Below, piece after piece: positions 27,408 to 36,456 of a stretch of DNA of 64,000 nucleotides (positions within the stretch are counted from its first letter, which is position 1; every line of letters begins with the position of its first letter). The stretch comes from Acidimicrobiales bacterium (lineage in GTDB: Bacteria; Actinomycetota; Acidimicrobiia; Acidimicrobiales; DATDAH01): assembly GCA_016794585.1 (NCBI GenBank), contig JAEUJM010000002.1, forward strand, positions 1-64,000, in the 5' to 3' direction. The position numbers and the translations under genes were made by a program. The notes below the pieces were generated by a model, which was given only the letters and a program-made list of their open reading frames with translations, searched no databases and was not told the origin of the DNA.

Positions 27408-27932
27408 GTGCCCATCGACACCTTCTTCGCATTCTTCGCCACGTACGACGACGTCGAGGACGCCAAGGCCGACTACGACGCGGTCAAGGCCCTGCACGTC
27501 GAGGTCGACCTGATCGACGCCTACGACGCCGCCGTCATCGAGCACCCGATCGACGGCAAGGTCCGCATCGTGGCCAAGCACGAGACCCCGACGCGGGTGG
27601 GCGGGGTGCTCGGCGGCGGCGTGGGCCTCGCCACCGGCCTCGTGCTCGTCCTCTTCCCGGCCGCCGCCATCGGCACGGGGTTGCTGGCGGGGACGACCGC
27701 CGGCGGCGCACTGCTCGGCGCACTGGCCGGCCATGCCGCCGCGGGCATGAGCCGCAAGGACCTGAAGGAGGTGGGCGAGCACCTCGACGCCGGGACGGCT
27801 GGCCTCGTGGTCGTCGCGGTGTCCGACATGCAGTCCAAGGTCGAGCGGGCGCTGGCCCGGGCCAAGAAGGTCGAGGCCAAGCAGGTGAAGGCCGATGCCG
27901 AGGCGATCGAGCGGGACGCCACCGAGTCGTGA
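27408..27932 (+). CDS. DUF1269 family membrane-associated protein
   Basis: 174 residues. A ferredoxin-like N-terminal part (FFAFFATYDDVEDAKADYDAV) is followed by a long Gly/Ala/Leu hydrophobic hairpin (VGGVLGGGVGLATGL... GALLGALAGHAAAG) and a C-terminal segment (LKEVGEHLDAGTAGLVVV) typical of DUF1269. The last 30 residues are a Lys/Ala/Glu helix. The function of the family is unknown; envelope or stress roles have been suggested. The GTG follows AAGGAG. An inverted repeat GGTCTGG/CCAGACC (27347-27353 and 27378-27384) lies just upstream. The TGA overlaps the amidase GTG (GTGA). Confidence 0.8.
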   Translation: MPIDTFFAFFATYDDVEDAKADYDAVKALHVEVDLIDAYDAAVIEHPIDGKVRIVAKHETPTRVGGVLGGGVGLATGLVLVLFPAAAIGTGLLAGTTAGGALLGALAGHAAAGMSRKDLKEVGEHLDAGTAGLVVVAVSDMQSKVERALARAKKVEAKQVKADAEAIERDATES

Positions 27933-29374
27933 CGTCGGCCGAGACCTCCGCAGCGGTGCGGACGTCCCACGCGTTCGACGACGAGCTGGCCGCCTTCGAC
28001 GGCGTCGCCACCGCCGAGGCGGTCCGCTCGGGCGCGCTGTCCGCAGCCGAGGTGGTCGGCGCTGCGATCGAGCGCGCCCGTCGCGTCGAGCCGGAGCTCC
28101 ACGCGCTCGTGGTCGACGACTTCGAGCGGGCGCGGTCCGCTGCTGCCGAAGGCCGGGGCGGAGCCTTCGCCGGGGTCCCGACGGTGATCAAGGACATGAC
28201 CGACGTGGCCGGGCTCCCCACCCGCAACGGTTCGGCTGCCTTCTCGCGGGTGGGGCCCGCCACCGAGACGGGGGACCTCGCCGCGCAGCTCTTCGACATG
28301 GGCATGATCGGGCTCGGCAAGAGCACCCTGCCGGAGTTCGGCTTCATCCCCTGCACGGAGTTCCCCGACACCGAGCCCACCCGGAACCCGTGGAACCTCG
28401 ACCGGTCGACCGGCGGCTCGTCCGGAGGCTCGGCCGCCCTGGTCGCCGCCGGGGTCGTCCCGATCGCCCATGGCGCCGATGGAGGCGGGTCGATCCGCAT
28501 CCCGGCGGCCTGCTGTGGCCTGGTCGGTCTGAAGGCCACCCGCGGTCGCCTGGCCCGACCACCCGAGTCCCGCCTGATGCCGGTGGACGTCGAGGTCGAA
28601 GGGGTCGTCAGCCGCACGGTGCGCGACACCGCCCTCTTCTTCGCGGAGGCCGAGAAGCGCCACTGGAGCCGACGGCTCCCGCCGCTCGGCCACGTCACCC
28701 GCCCACTGGCTCGGTCGTTGCGCATCGGCACCGTGATCGACTCACCTTCGGGCTACGAGGTCGACGCGCCGACGCGGATGGCGTTCGAACGCACCGTGGA
28801 GCTCCTCGAGGGCCTCGGTCACTCCGTTCGACCCGTCGAGTTCCCGGTGGGACGCCAGTTCGCCGACGACTTCATCCACTACTGGTCCTCGCTGGCGTAC
28901 GCCGTGTCGGTCCAGGGGCACCGGCTCTTCGACCCCGCCTTCGACCGGTCGCAGCTCACGCAGCTCACCCAGGGTCTCGCCGCCCGTTTCCGGGCCAACC
29001 TGCGCCAGACGCCGGGTGCGGTCTACCGCCTACGCCGGTCGACCGCCCGCTACGCCGATGCGTTCGACGGCCTCGACCTCGTCCTGACGCCCACGGTCGC
29101 GACGATCGCACCGGAGATCGGCCACCTCGCGATGGACCTGCCCTTCGACGTGGTCTTCCCCCGGGCCGAGGCGTGGGTCGGCTACACGCCGCTCGCCAAT
29201 GCCACCGGTGCACCGGCCCTCAGCCTGCCGCTCCACCACGACGACGAAACGAACCTGCCCGTCGGCGTGATGTTCAGTGCCGCCCACGGCCAGGACCGCC
29301 TGCTCCTGGAGCTCGCACTCCAGCTCGAGGAGGCCGCGCCATGGCCTACCCTCGGCCATCCCGGAGGCGCCTGA
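27929..29374 (+). CDS. Amidase-signature family hydrolase
   Basis: 481 residues with the amidase-signature catalytic triad visible: Lys in TVIKDMTD, Ser in GGGSIRIPA and the nucleophile Ser in STGGSSGGSAAL. The domain runs the full length, as in GatA and fatty-acid-amide or nicotinamide hydrolases. No gatB or gatC genes are near, so it is unlikely to be the tRNA amidotransferase subunit; a hydrolase for small or fatty amides is more likely. The GTG overlaps the preceding TGA, so it is coupled to the DUF1269 gene. The stop codon sits in the loop of a perfect 8-bp hairpin. Confidence 0.9.
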   Translation: MTSAETSAAVRTSHAFDDELAAFDGVATAEAVRSGALSAAEVVGAAIERARRVEPELHALVVDDFERARSAAAEGRGGAFAGVPTVIKDMTDVAGLPTRNGSAAFSRVGPATETGDLAAQLFDMGMIGLGKSTLPEFGFIPCTEFPDTEPTRNPWNLDRSTGGSSGGSAALVAAGVVPIAHGADGGGSIRIPAACCGLVGLKATRGRLARPPESRLMPVDVEVEGVVSRTVRDTALFFAEAEKRHWSRRLPPLGHVTRPLARSLRIGTVIDSPSGYEVDAPTRMAFERTVELLEGLGHSVRPVEFPVGRQFADDFIHYWSSLAYAVSVQGHRLFDPAFDRSQLTQLTQGLAARFRANLRQTPGAVYRLRRSTARYADAFDGLDLVLTPTVATIAPEIGHLAMDLPFDVVFPRAEAWVGYTPLANATGAPALSLPLHHDDETNLPVGVMFSAAHGQDRLLLELALQLEEAAPWPTLGHPGGA

Positions 29375-29382
29375 GGCGCCTC
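29364..29382. terminator. Hairpin with the amidase stop codon in its loop
   Basis: GAGGCGCC (29364-29371), loop TGA (29372-29374), GGCGCCTC (29375-29382). The loop is exactly the amidase stop codon. The site lies between convergent genes and could act on both strands. No T-tract is present. Confidence 0.5.
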
Positions 29383-29397
29383 GAGTCGCCGGGTGCG

Positions 29398-30609
29398 TCA
29401 GGTCTGCGGCCGCAGCGGCGCGAGCACTGCTTCGGCGACGCGCTGGGTGAGCGCCCGCTGCTCCCAACGCCCCGGCTCGATGCGCGTGCTGCGCTCGAGG
29501 TCCTCGTCGAACTGGCGGTCCAGCTCGGCGGTGACGTCGGGGTCCAACACGACGAGGTTCACCTCCTCGTCGCGGGCCACCGATCGTGCGTTCAGGTTGG
29601 CGGAGCCGATGTTGGCCACGATGCCGTCCACCGTCATGACCTTGGCGTGCAGCATCGACGGCTGGAAGTGCCAGATGTCGATGCCGTGCCCGATGAGCTC
29701 CTCATAGGCGCCCTGCCCGGCGAGCTGGACGAAGCGCTTGTCGATGTGGGGCCCCGGCAGCAGGATCTCGATCTCGACGCCCCGGTCCGCCGCGGCGCAG
29801 AGGCGGCGGCGGATCTCGGCGTCGGGCACGAAGTAGGCGGTTGCGATGCGGACGCGATGGACCGCGAGCTCGACGAGCGCTCGAAAGAGGATGTCGATGT
29901 CGCTCCAGCCCGTCTCCGCCGCCCCCCGGACGCACTGCACCACCGACGAGCCCTGCTGGGGTTGCTCGGGGAAGGTGTCGACGTCACTGAAGAGCTCGGG
30001 TGTCGTCTCGCTCCAGTTGTCGAGGAAGGCGGCGCGGAGGCCGTCGAACGCGGGGCCGCTGACGCGGAAGTGGGTGTCCCGCCACTCGCCGTCGTCCCGG
30101 GCGTCACCCGTCCACTCGTCGGCGATGCCCACCCCGCCGGTGAATCCGACGGCCTCGTCGACGACCAGGACCTTGCGGTGGGTGCGGTGGTTGACCTCGA
30201 GGGGCCGGAACCGGTGGAGTGGCCGGAACCAACGGACGTCGACGTCGGCATCCTCCATGTCGTCGAGGAGGCGGCGGTCCATGGTCCTCGCCCCCAGCGC
30301 GTCGAGCAGGACCCGCACGCGGACGCCCTCGTTCGCTCGGGCACACAGGCGGTTGGCCAGCTCCTCGCCGACCTTCCCCTCCCAGTACACGAAGGTCAGG
30401 AAGTCGATCGTGCGCTCCGCGGCGTCGATGGCCTCGAACATCGCCGGGAAGATCTCGTCACCGTTGCGCAGGATCTCGATGCGGTTGCCCTCCGTGGCGG
30501 GTGTGCCAAGGATCCCCTCGAGGTGCCGGCGGAAGCGCCGGGCCGCGGGGTCTGCGTCGCCCCGGTCGATCGGCGGCGCCGGACGGCGCCCGTCCTCGAC
30601 CGCGCTCAT
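29398..30609 (-). CDS. Phospholipase D-family protein, cardiolipin synthase-like
   Basis: 403 residues with two HKD motifs: HRKVLVVD near residue 165 and HAKVMTVD near 335, each followed by the Gly-rich companion (GFTGGVGI; NIGSANLNARS). This two-motif layout is that of cardiolipin synthases and related phosphatidyltransferases. It lacks the two N-terminal membrane helices of ClsA, so it resembles the soluble ClsB/ClsC group. It could condense phospholipids with an alcohol or hydrolyse them. Start ATG 30609 chosen; a frame open to 30669 adds unconserved residues. Convergent with the amidase gene. Confidence 0.87.
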   Translation of the reverse strand: MSAVEDGRRPAPPIDRGDADPAARRFRRHLEGILGTPATEGNRIEILRNGDEIFPAMFEAIDAAERTIDFLTFVYWEGKVGEELANRLCARANEGVRVRVLLDALGARTMDRRLLDDMEDADVDVRWFRPLHRFRPLEVNHRTHRKVLVVDEAVGFTGGVGIADEWTGDARDDGEWRDTHFRVSGPAFDGLRAAFLDNWSETTPELFSDVDTFPEQPQQGSSVVQCVRGAAETGWSDIDILFRALVELAVHRVRIATAYFVPDAEIRRRLCAAADRGVEIEILLPGPHIDKRFVQLAGQGAYEELIGHGIDIWHFQPSMLHAKVMTVDGIVANIGSANLNARSVARDEEVNLVVLDPDVTAELDRQFDEDLERSTRIEPGRWEQRALTQRVAEAVLAPLRPQT

Positions 30610-30750
30610 CTGGTTCGCGCCCCGTGCATCTCGGCTCCTCCCGATGGGGACCGCCCCTGGCCCCGGCATCGCCTCTTAACCATCCTCCCGTGGAGTCAGA
30701 ACCGCGCGCAGGACCAGCCGTTGCCTTCCCCGGCCCGTCGGAGCCACCAC

Positions 30751-30756
30751 TACGGT
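30751..30756 (+). promoter_or_regulatory. -10 box TACGGT, 6 bases before the start at 30763
   Basis: TACGGT, six bases, ATG, with no Shine-Dalgarno. Leaderless-type promoter for the SIMPL-domain gene. Confidence 0.5.
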
Positions 30757-30762
30757 GCTGCC

Positions 30763-31455
30763 ATGGGCGACGCCACCGGAACTGCCGTCACCGGGCCACT
30801 CGTGACCGTTCGAGGGGAGGCTGTCGCGGAGGTGCCGCCCGAGTTGGCGCAGGTCGCCGTCGCCGTCGTCGCCCGCGACCGTGACCGCGACCGGGTCGTG
30901 CGGGACCTCGACGAGCGCGCTCGCGCCGTCGACGCCGTGCTCGACCGGTTCGCCGACGCCGTCGAGCGGGTCGAGACCGACACGGTCCGGGTGACCCCGC
31001 AGTTCGCCTCCAGCAAGCCTCGGGAGAAGGTGTCCGGCTACGAGGGCAGCGTGCGGCGCACGGTCGTCGTCCACCGCTTCGAGGTCCTGGGCGACCTGCT
31101 GGCGCTGCTGAGCGGCGTCGAGCTCACGACGGTCACCGGCCCGTGGTGGTCGCTCCGCCCGCAGAGCGAGGCGGTGCGGGCCGTGCGGGTGGCGGCGGTC
31201 CACGACGCGGTCCGACGGGCCCGCGAGTACGCGGGTGCTTTGGGAGCGACGCTCCTGACCCTCGAGGAGTTGGCCGACAGCGATCTGCTGTCGGCGCCGG
31301 AGCCCCGGCCCATGGCGGTGGCCGGGGCGGCCGCGCAGGCGTTCCGGGGTGCGCCCGCCCCCGAGACGTTCTCGTTCGACCTCACCCCGGCGCCCCAGGT
31401 GGTCCACGCCGCCGTCGAGGCCCGCTTCCGCGCCACGGCTCCCGACCTCGGCTGA
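30763..31455 (+). CDS. SIMPL (DUF541) domain protein, cytoplasmic form
   Basis: 230 residues of the SIMPL/BP26 family. Typical features are the start VTVRGEAVAEVPPELAQVAVAVVARDRDR, the central VRRTVVVHRF strand and the repeat helix AVRAVRVAAVHDAVRRAREYAGALG. Many family members are periplasmic or outer-membrane proteins; this one has no signal peptide. Function is not established beyond oligomeric channel-like assemblies in some relatives. The start is fixed by the TACGGT box. The next small gene starts 73 bases downstream behind its own box. Confidence 0.82.
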   Translation: MGDATGTAVTGPLVTVRGEAVAEVPPELAQVAVAVVARDRDRDRVVRDLDERARAVDAVLDRFADAVERVETDTVRVTPQFASSKPREKVSGYEGSVRRTVVVHRFEVLGDLLALLSGVELTTVTGPWWSLRPQSEAVRAVRVAAVHDAVRRAREYAGALGATLLTLEELADSDLLSAPEPRPMAVAGAAAQAFRGAPAPETFSFDLTPAPQVVHAAVEARFRATAPDLG

Positions 31456-31528
31456 GGGTCGGGCCCGAGCCCGCGTCACCCTCCTGACACCGGGGCATCT
31501 TCGCCACCGCTCGGGGTAGGGCAGGCCC

Positions 31529-31849
31529 ATGATCACCTCCGACGTCGACGCGGGGCCGGTGCCGGAGGACAACCTCCCGGGGCACCATCCCGACCACGAG
31601 CAGGACAAGCCCGACCTGACGGCGGTGGCCGAGCGACTCGGCACCGTTCCTCCCGGCGCCCGAGCGAGCGAGGGTCGCGAGCACGAGGCTGGGGACGAGG
31701 ACCGATCGCTCCTCGAGGTCGTCGAAGCCGGCGTCGTGGCGGGCGTGGGTCTCGGCGCCGGCCTGGCTCGTGCCGGCGTTGCCGCCGGCACGGTGGTCGC
31801 CGGTGCGGCCGTGCGCCAGGCGGGCCGGCGCATCGGGCTGTCCCGCTGA
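31529..31849 (+). CDS. Small Ala/Gly-rich probable membrane-associated protein
   Basis: 106 residues, not recognised. The first 60 residues are polar and acidic (His/Asp/Glu/Pro-rich), then a Val/Ala/Gly hydrophobic stretch (VVAGVGLGAGLARAGVAAGTVVAGAAV) that could span or lie on the membrane, ending in a basic tail (RRIGLSR), which suggests an inside-facing C-terminus. TAGGGC (31517-31522) lies six bases before the ATG, a slightly deviant form of the leaderless -10 box. The debranching-enzyme gene starts 11 bases after its stop, so they may be co-transcribed. Confidence 0.65.
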   Translation: MITSDVDAGPVPEDNLPGHHPDHEQDKPDLTAVAERLGTVPPGARASEGREHEAGDEDRSLLEVVEAGVVAGVGLGAGLARAGVAAGTVVAGAAVRQAGRRIGLSR

Positions 31850-31860
31850 GCGCGGCGCAC

Positions 31861-33969
31861 GTGGAGGTCTGGCCGGGCGCCCCCTTCCCCCTGGGGGCGA
31901 ACCACGACGGCGCGGGGACGAACTTCTCGGTCTTCTCGGAGATCGCGGATCGGGTGCAGCTGTGCCTGTTCGACGAGGACGGCACCGAGGAGCAGGTCGA
32001 GCTGGTCGAGGTGACGGCGCACTGCTGGCACGGGTACCTGCCGAACGTCGGGCCCGGCCAGCGGTACGGCTACCGCGTGCACGGTCCGTGGTCGCCCGAG
32101 GAGGGCAAGCGGGCGAACCCCGCCAAGTTGCTGGTCGATCCCTACGCCACGGCGCTCGACGGTGAGCTCGAGTGGTGCGACGCCGTCTTCCCGTACCGGC
32201 TCGACGACCCGGACGGGCCGCCCAGCGATCTCGACAGCGCCGCCTGCATGCCGAAGAGCGTGGTCACCAGCCCCTACTTCGACTGGGCCGAGGACCGGCA
32301 CCCCCGCACACCCTGGCACGAGACCGTGGTCTACGAGGCGCACGTGAAGGGGCTGACCCGCACGCACCCCGACGTCCCGCCCGCGTTGCGGGGCACGTAT
32401 GCCGGCGTGGGCCACCCTGCGGTGATCGAGCACCTGCGCTCGCTCGGGGTGACCGCCCTCGAGCTGCAGCCGGTCCACCAGTTCGTGAGCGAGCACCACC
32501 TCGTCGAGCGCGGGCTCAGCAACTACTGGGGCTACAACTCGATCGCCTACCTCGCCCCCCATGCGGCGTACGCCAGCACCGACCAGGTCGGGGGAGCGGT
32601 GCACGAGTTCAAGCAGATGGTGCGCTCCCTCCACGACGCCGGCATCGAGGTGATCCTCGACGTCGTCTACAACCACACCGCCGAGGGCAACCAGATGGGC
32701 CCCATGCTCTCCCTCAAGGGACTGGACAACGCCCACTACTACCGGCTCAGTCCCGAGGACCAGCGGTACTACGTCGACTACACGGGCACGGGAAACACGC
32801 TCAACATGCGGAGCCCCCACGTGCTGCAGCTGATCATGGACAGCCTGCGGTACTGGGTGCTCGAGATGCACGTGGACGGTTTCCGGTTCGACCTGGCGGC
32901 GACGCTGGCACGCGAGCTCCACGACGTCGATCGGCTCGCCGCCTTCTTCGACCTCATCCAGCAGGACCCCGTCATCAACCAGGTGAAGCTGATCGCCGAG
33001 CCGTGGGACGTGGGTGAGGGCGGCTACCAGGTGGGGAACTTCCCGCCGCTGTGGTCGGAGTGGAACGGCAAGTACCGCGACACGGTCCGTGACTTCTGGC
33101 GGGGTGAGGGCGAGACGCTCGCCGAGTTGGCCTCCCGGCTCTCGGGCAGCTCGGACCTGTACGAGGACACCGGCCGGCGCCCCTACGCCTCGGTCAACTT
33201 CGTCACCGCCCACGACGGCTTCACCCTGAACGACCTCGTCTCCTACGACGAGCGCCACAACGAGGCCAACGGGGAGGACAACAACGACGGCGAGTCCCAC
33301 AACCGGTCGTGGAACTGCGGGGTCGAGGGCCCCACCGACGACCAAGAGGTCCTCACGTTGCGGCGGCGGCAGCGCCGGAACCTCCTCGCCACGCTGTTCC
33401 TGTCCCAGGGCGTGCCCATGCTGTTGTCCGGTGACGAGCTCGGCCGGACCCAGGGCGGCAACAACAACGGGTACTGCCAGGACAACGAGGTGTCGTGGCT
33501 CGACTGGGAGGCCGTCGACGAGGACTTGCTCGCGTACACGCAGCGGCTGTCGGCGCTCCGCCACGACCACCCGACCTTCCGCCGCCGGCGGTGGTTCGAG
33601 GGCCGCACCGTCGAGGGGCGCCCCGTCGACATCGACTGGTACCGACCGGACGGTCGCAAGATGGCGCGAGCGGACTGGGACGCCGGGTTCGCTCGGTCCG
33701 TGGGTGTCCTCTTGAACGGCGATGCCATCGCTGCGCCGGGCCCGCGTGGCGAGCAGGTGGTCGACGACGACTTCTTCGTGGCCCTGAACGCGTCCGACGA
33801 GGCCCTCACGGTGCGACTGCCGCGGGCGGCGCGTGCCGGAGAGTGGGTCGCGGCGCTGGACACCTGCGACGAGCGGGGCGACGGGAACGGGCGCTGCGTG
33901 CGGCCCGGGGACGACGTGCGCGTCGACGCCCGCTCCGTCCTGCTCCTGCGTCGGCCGCGGGCCGACTGA
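31861..33969 (+). CDS. treX: Glycogen debranching enzyme (isoamylase-type, TreX/GlgX)
   Basis: 702 residues of GH13 subfamily 11. It hydrolyses alpha-1,6 branches in glycogen or maltodextrin. An N-terminal CBM48-type beta domain (PLGANHDGAGTNFSVFSE) is followed by the (beta/alpha)8 barrel: DVVYNHTAEG (region I), VDGFRFDLAATLARE with the nucleophile Asp (region II), KLIAEPWDVG with the acid/base Glu (region III) and FVTAHDGFTLND (region IV). The GTG start is 11 bases after the small upstream gene. The trehalose synthase gene begins eight bases after its stop, so they form one operon. The product feeds the TreY/TreZ route from glycogen to trehalose. Confidence 0.95.
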   Translation: MEVWPGAPFPLGANHDGAGTNFSVFSEIADRVQLCLFDEDGTEEQVELVEVTAHCWHGYLPNVGPGQRYGYRVHGPWSPEEGKRANPAKLLVDPYATALDGELEWCDAVFPYRLDDPDGPPSDLDSAACMPKSVVTSPYFDWAEDRHPRTPWHETVVYEAHVKGLTRTHPDVPPALRGTYAGVGHPAVIEHLRSLGVTALELQPVHQFVSEHHLVERGLSNYWGYNSIAYLAPHAAYASTDQVGGAVHEFKQMVRSLHDAGIEVILDVVYNHTAEGNQMGPMLSLKGLDNAHYYRLSPEDQRYYVDYTGTGNTLNMRSPHVLQLIMDSLRYWVLEMHVDGFRFDLAATLARELHDVDRLAAFFDLIQQDPVINQVKLIAEPWDVGEGGYQVGNFPPLWSEWNGKYRDTVRDFWRGEGETLAELASRLSGSSDLYEDTGRRPYASVNFVTAHDGFTLNDLVSYDERHNEANGEDNNDGESHNRSWNCGVEGPTDDQEVLTLRRRQRRNLLATLFLSQGVPMLLSGDELGRTQGGNNNGYCQDNEVSWLDWEAVDEDLLAYTQRLSALRHDHPTFRRRRWFEGRTVEGRPVDIDWYRPDGRKMARADWDAGFARSVGVLLNGDAIAAPGPRGEQVVDDDFFVALNASDEALTVRLPRAARAGEWVAALDTCDERGDGNGRCVRPGDDVRVDARSVLLLRRPRAD

Positions 33970-33977
33970 GGCCCTCG

Positions 33978-36422
33978 GTGCCGCGCGACCCCGAACCCGC
34001 CGCGACGTACCGCCTGCAGCTCGGGCCCGATCGGGACCTGGACGGCGCGGCCGCCCTCGTGCCCTACCTCGCGGCCCTGGGCGTCAGCCACCTCTACCTG
34101 TCGCCGCTCTTCGAGGCGGTGCCGGGCAGCACCCACGGCTACGACGTGACCGACCCCACCCGGGTGCGTGCCGAGCTCGGCGGCCGGCCCGCGCTCGACC
34201 GGTTGCGCGCGGTGCTGGACGACCATCGGATGGGCCTCCTCCTCGACATCGTTCCGAACCACCAGGCGGCCCATGCGGACAACCCGATGTGGTGGTCCCT
34301 GCTCCGGGACGGGCCGGAGGGGCCCGCCGGCGCGGTCTTCGACGTCGACTGGCGGGGCGGGCCGGAGCACCCCGCGGGCACGATGCTGCTGCCGGTGCTC
34401 GGCGAGCCGCTCGAGGAGGCGGTGGCGAGCGGGGCGCTGAGGGTCGACACGCACGGCGGCGAGGTGGTGCTCCGCCACCACCGCCAGCGGTTCCCCCTCC
34501 GACCGGGCTCCGCCCCGGTCGGGTCGGACCCGGACGCGATGCTCTGCTCGCTGGAGCAGCAGTGGTACCGGCTCGCGGACTGGCGCACGCACGCCGATGA
34601 GGTGTCCCACCGGCGGTTCTTCGACGTCGACGACCTCGTGGGCGTGCGGGTCGAGGACGCGGACGTGTTCGAGCGGACCCACGCGCTGGTCATCGACCTC
34701 GTTCGGAGCGGGGTCGTCCAGGGGCTGCGGGTCGACCACATCGACGGGCTGGCCGACCCCGCGGGCTACCTCGAGCGCCTGGCCGCCGCCACCGATGGCG
34801 TCTGGGTGGTGGTCGAGAAGATCCTCGAGCACGGGGAACGGCTCCCGCCGGGGTGGCTGGTCGACGGCACGACCGGCTACGAGGTCGGGGCGCTGATCTC
34901 CGACCTCCTCCACGATCCGCAAGGCGCGTCAGGACTCGAAGCTCTCTTCGCCGAGGTCACGGGTTCGGACCGTCGTTGGCCGGACGAGGTGACGCGAGGC
35001 AAGCAGGACGTGCTCGACCGGCTGTTCCGCCCGGAGCACCGCCGCCTCACCCGCCTCGCCACGGCGGCGTTGGGTGTGGTCGATGAAGCCGCCGTCTCCG
35101 ACGCGATCGGCGCGCTCGTCGTCGGCCTGGACAGGTACCGCACGTATCCGCCGCCCAGCGGGCCGATGTCCGCCGCCGAGGCGGGAGTGCTCCTGGCCGC
35201 CGCCGACCGGGCCCGGGCGACGGCGGTCGATCGCGCCACCTGCATCGACGAGCTCGCGGCGCTGCTCGTGGACGGCGGCGGTGACGCTGCGGGGCTCGAG
35301 CTCCGCCGCCGGTACAACCAGGCGACCGGGGCGGTGACGGCCAAGGGGGTCGAGGACACCGCGTTGTACCGCTGGGCGGCCCTGCCCGGCGCCGGCGACG
35401 TCGGCGCTCCGCCCCACCCGTTGGGGCGGTCGCTGAGCGAGTTCCACGCGGGCGCCGAGCGGTCCACGTCCTGGCCCGGCGGGCTGGTGGCCACGTCGAC
35501 CCACGACAGCAAGCGCAGCGAGGACGCCCGCGCCCGCCTCGCCGTGCTCGGTGAGGTGGGGGAGGAGTGGTCGACCGTCGTGCGGCGGTGGTTCGGGCGT
35601 CTGGCCGAGTACCCGCCCGGCGAGGGGGCGCCGCCGGACGCCCTCGCCGCCCTGGTGCTCGTCCAGACGCTGGTCGGCGGATGGCCGCTGGACGAGGAGC
35701 GGGCGCAGGGCCACCTCGCGAAGTCGATGCGCGAGGCGAAGCTGGCCACGTCGTGGACCGACCCGGACGAGCGGTACGAGCGGGCCGTGGAGGCCATGGT
35801 GGCCGCCGCCTTCGGGGATCGAGCCCTGATGGCCGAGGCGGCTTCCTTCGTGGAACGCCTGGAGGTGCCGTCCAGGGTGAACTCGCTCGCCGAGGTGCTC
35901 CTGAAGATGACACTGCCCGGGATCCCCGACCTGTACCAGGGCAACGAGCTCTGGCGTCACGACCTCACCGATCCTGACAACCGCCGACCGGTGGACTTCG
36001 AGCGGCGGCGCGAGCTGCTCGACGGTGTGCGCTCGGCAGGGGCGGGGTCTCTCTGGCCCGACGACGGTTCCGGCCGGGCCAAGCTCTGGCTGTGCTGGCG
36101 GGCGCTCCAGGTCCGTGGCCGCCACCCTGACGCCTTCATCGGACGGTACGCGGCACTCCCCGTGGAGGGGGAGGCGGCGGACCACCTGGTGGCCTTCGTC
36201 CGCGGGGATCAGGTGGTCACCGTCGTCCCTCGCTTCCCGGTCCGCCTGGAGCGCGACGGGGGTTGGCGCGGCACCACCATCCGACTGCCCGCCGGCCGGT
36301 GGGCGGACGGCCTCGACGAGATCGACGGAACGGACCATGACGGCGTCGTGGCGGTGGCGGAGCTGCTCCGCTCCTTCCCGGTGGCGCTGCTCGTGCGCCG
36401 GCCGGGACCTGCGGCCGGCTGA
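33978..36422 (+). CDS. treY: Maltooligosyltrehalose synthase
   Basis: 814 residues, GH13 subfamily 26. It rearranges the reducing-end alpha-1,4 bond of a maltodextrin to an alpha,alpha-1,1 bond. Hallmarks: ATYRLQL at the N-terminus, HLYLSPLFEAVPGSTHGYDVTDP, DIVPNHQA (region I), GLRVDHIDGLADP (region II, nucleophile Asp), VVVEKILEHGERLP (region III, acid/base Glu) and TSTHDSKRSEDAR (region IV). The C-terminal LPGIPDLYQGNELW is also typical. The GTG at 33978 puts ATYRLQL at residue 9. It directly follows treX and is convergent with treZ, which is unusual because the three genes are often collinear. Confidence 0.95.
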   Translation: MPRDPEPAATYRLQLGPDRDLDGAAALVPYLAALGVSHLYLSPLFEAVPGSTHGYDVTDPTRVRAELGGRPALDRLRAVLDDHRMGLLLDIVPNHQAAHADNPMWWSLLRDGPEGPAGAVFDVDWRGGPEHPAGTMLLPVLGEPLEEAVASGALRVDTHGGEVVLRHHRQRFPLRPGSAPVGSDPDAMLCSLEQQWYRLADWRTHADEVSHRRFFDVDDLVGVRVEDADVFERTHALVIDLVRSGVVQGLRVDHIDGLADPAGYLERLAAATDGVWVVVEKILEHGERLPPGWLVDGTTGYEVGALISDLLHDPQGASGLEALFAEVTGSDRRWPDEVTRGKQDVLDRLFRPEHRRLTRLATAALGVVDEAAVSDAIGALVVGLDRYRTYPPPSGPMSAAEAGVLLAAADRARATAVDRATCIDELAALLVDGGGDAAGLELRRRYNQATGAVTAKGVEDTALYRWAALPGAGDVGAPPHPLGRSLSEFHAGAERSTSWPGGLVATSTHDSKRSEDARARLAVLGEVGEEWSTVVRRWFGRLAEYPPGEGAPPDALAALVLVQTLVGGWPLDEERAQGHLAKSMREAKLATSWTDPDERYERAVEAMVAAAFGDRALMAEAASFVERLEVPSRVNSLAEVLLKMTLPGIPDLYQGNELWRHDLTDPDNRRPVDFERRRELLDGVRSAGAGSLWPDDGSGRAKLWLCWRALQVRGRHPDAFIGRYAALPVEGEAADHLVAFVRGDQVVTVVPRFPVRLERDGGWRGTTIRLPAGRWADGLDEIDGTDHDGVVAVAELLRSFPVALLVRRPGPAAG

Positions 36423-36456
36423 TCGGCTGCTGCCCGCCTCCGAGTCCGGTGGGTGC

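Noticed and set aside
30676-33570. 964-codon ORF on the minus strand
   Set aside because: Antisense to the SIMPL gene and treX, composed of Val/Gly/Arg/His runs; both plus-strand genes have clear catalytic motifs.
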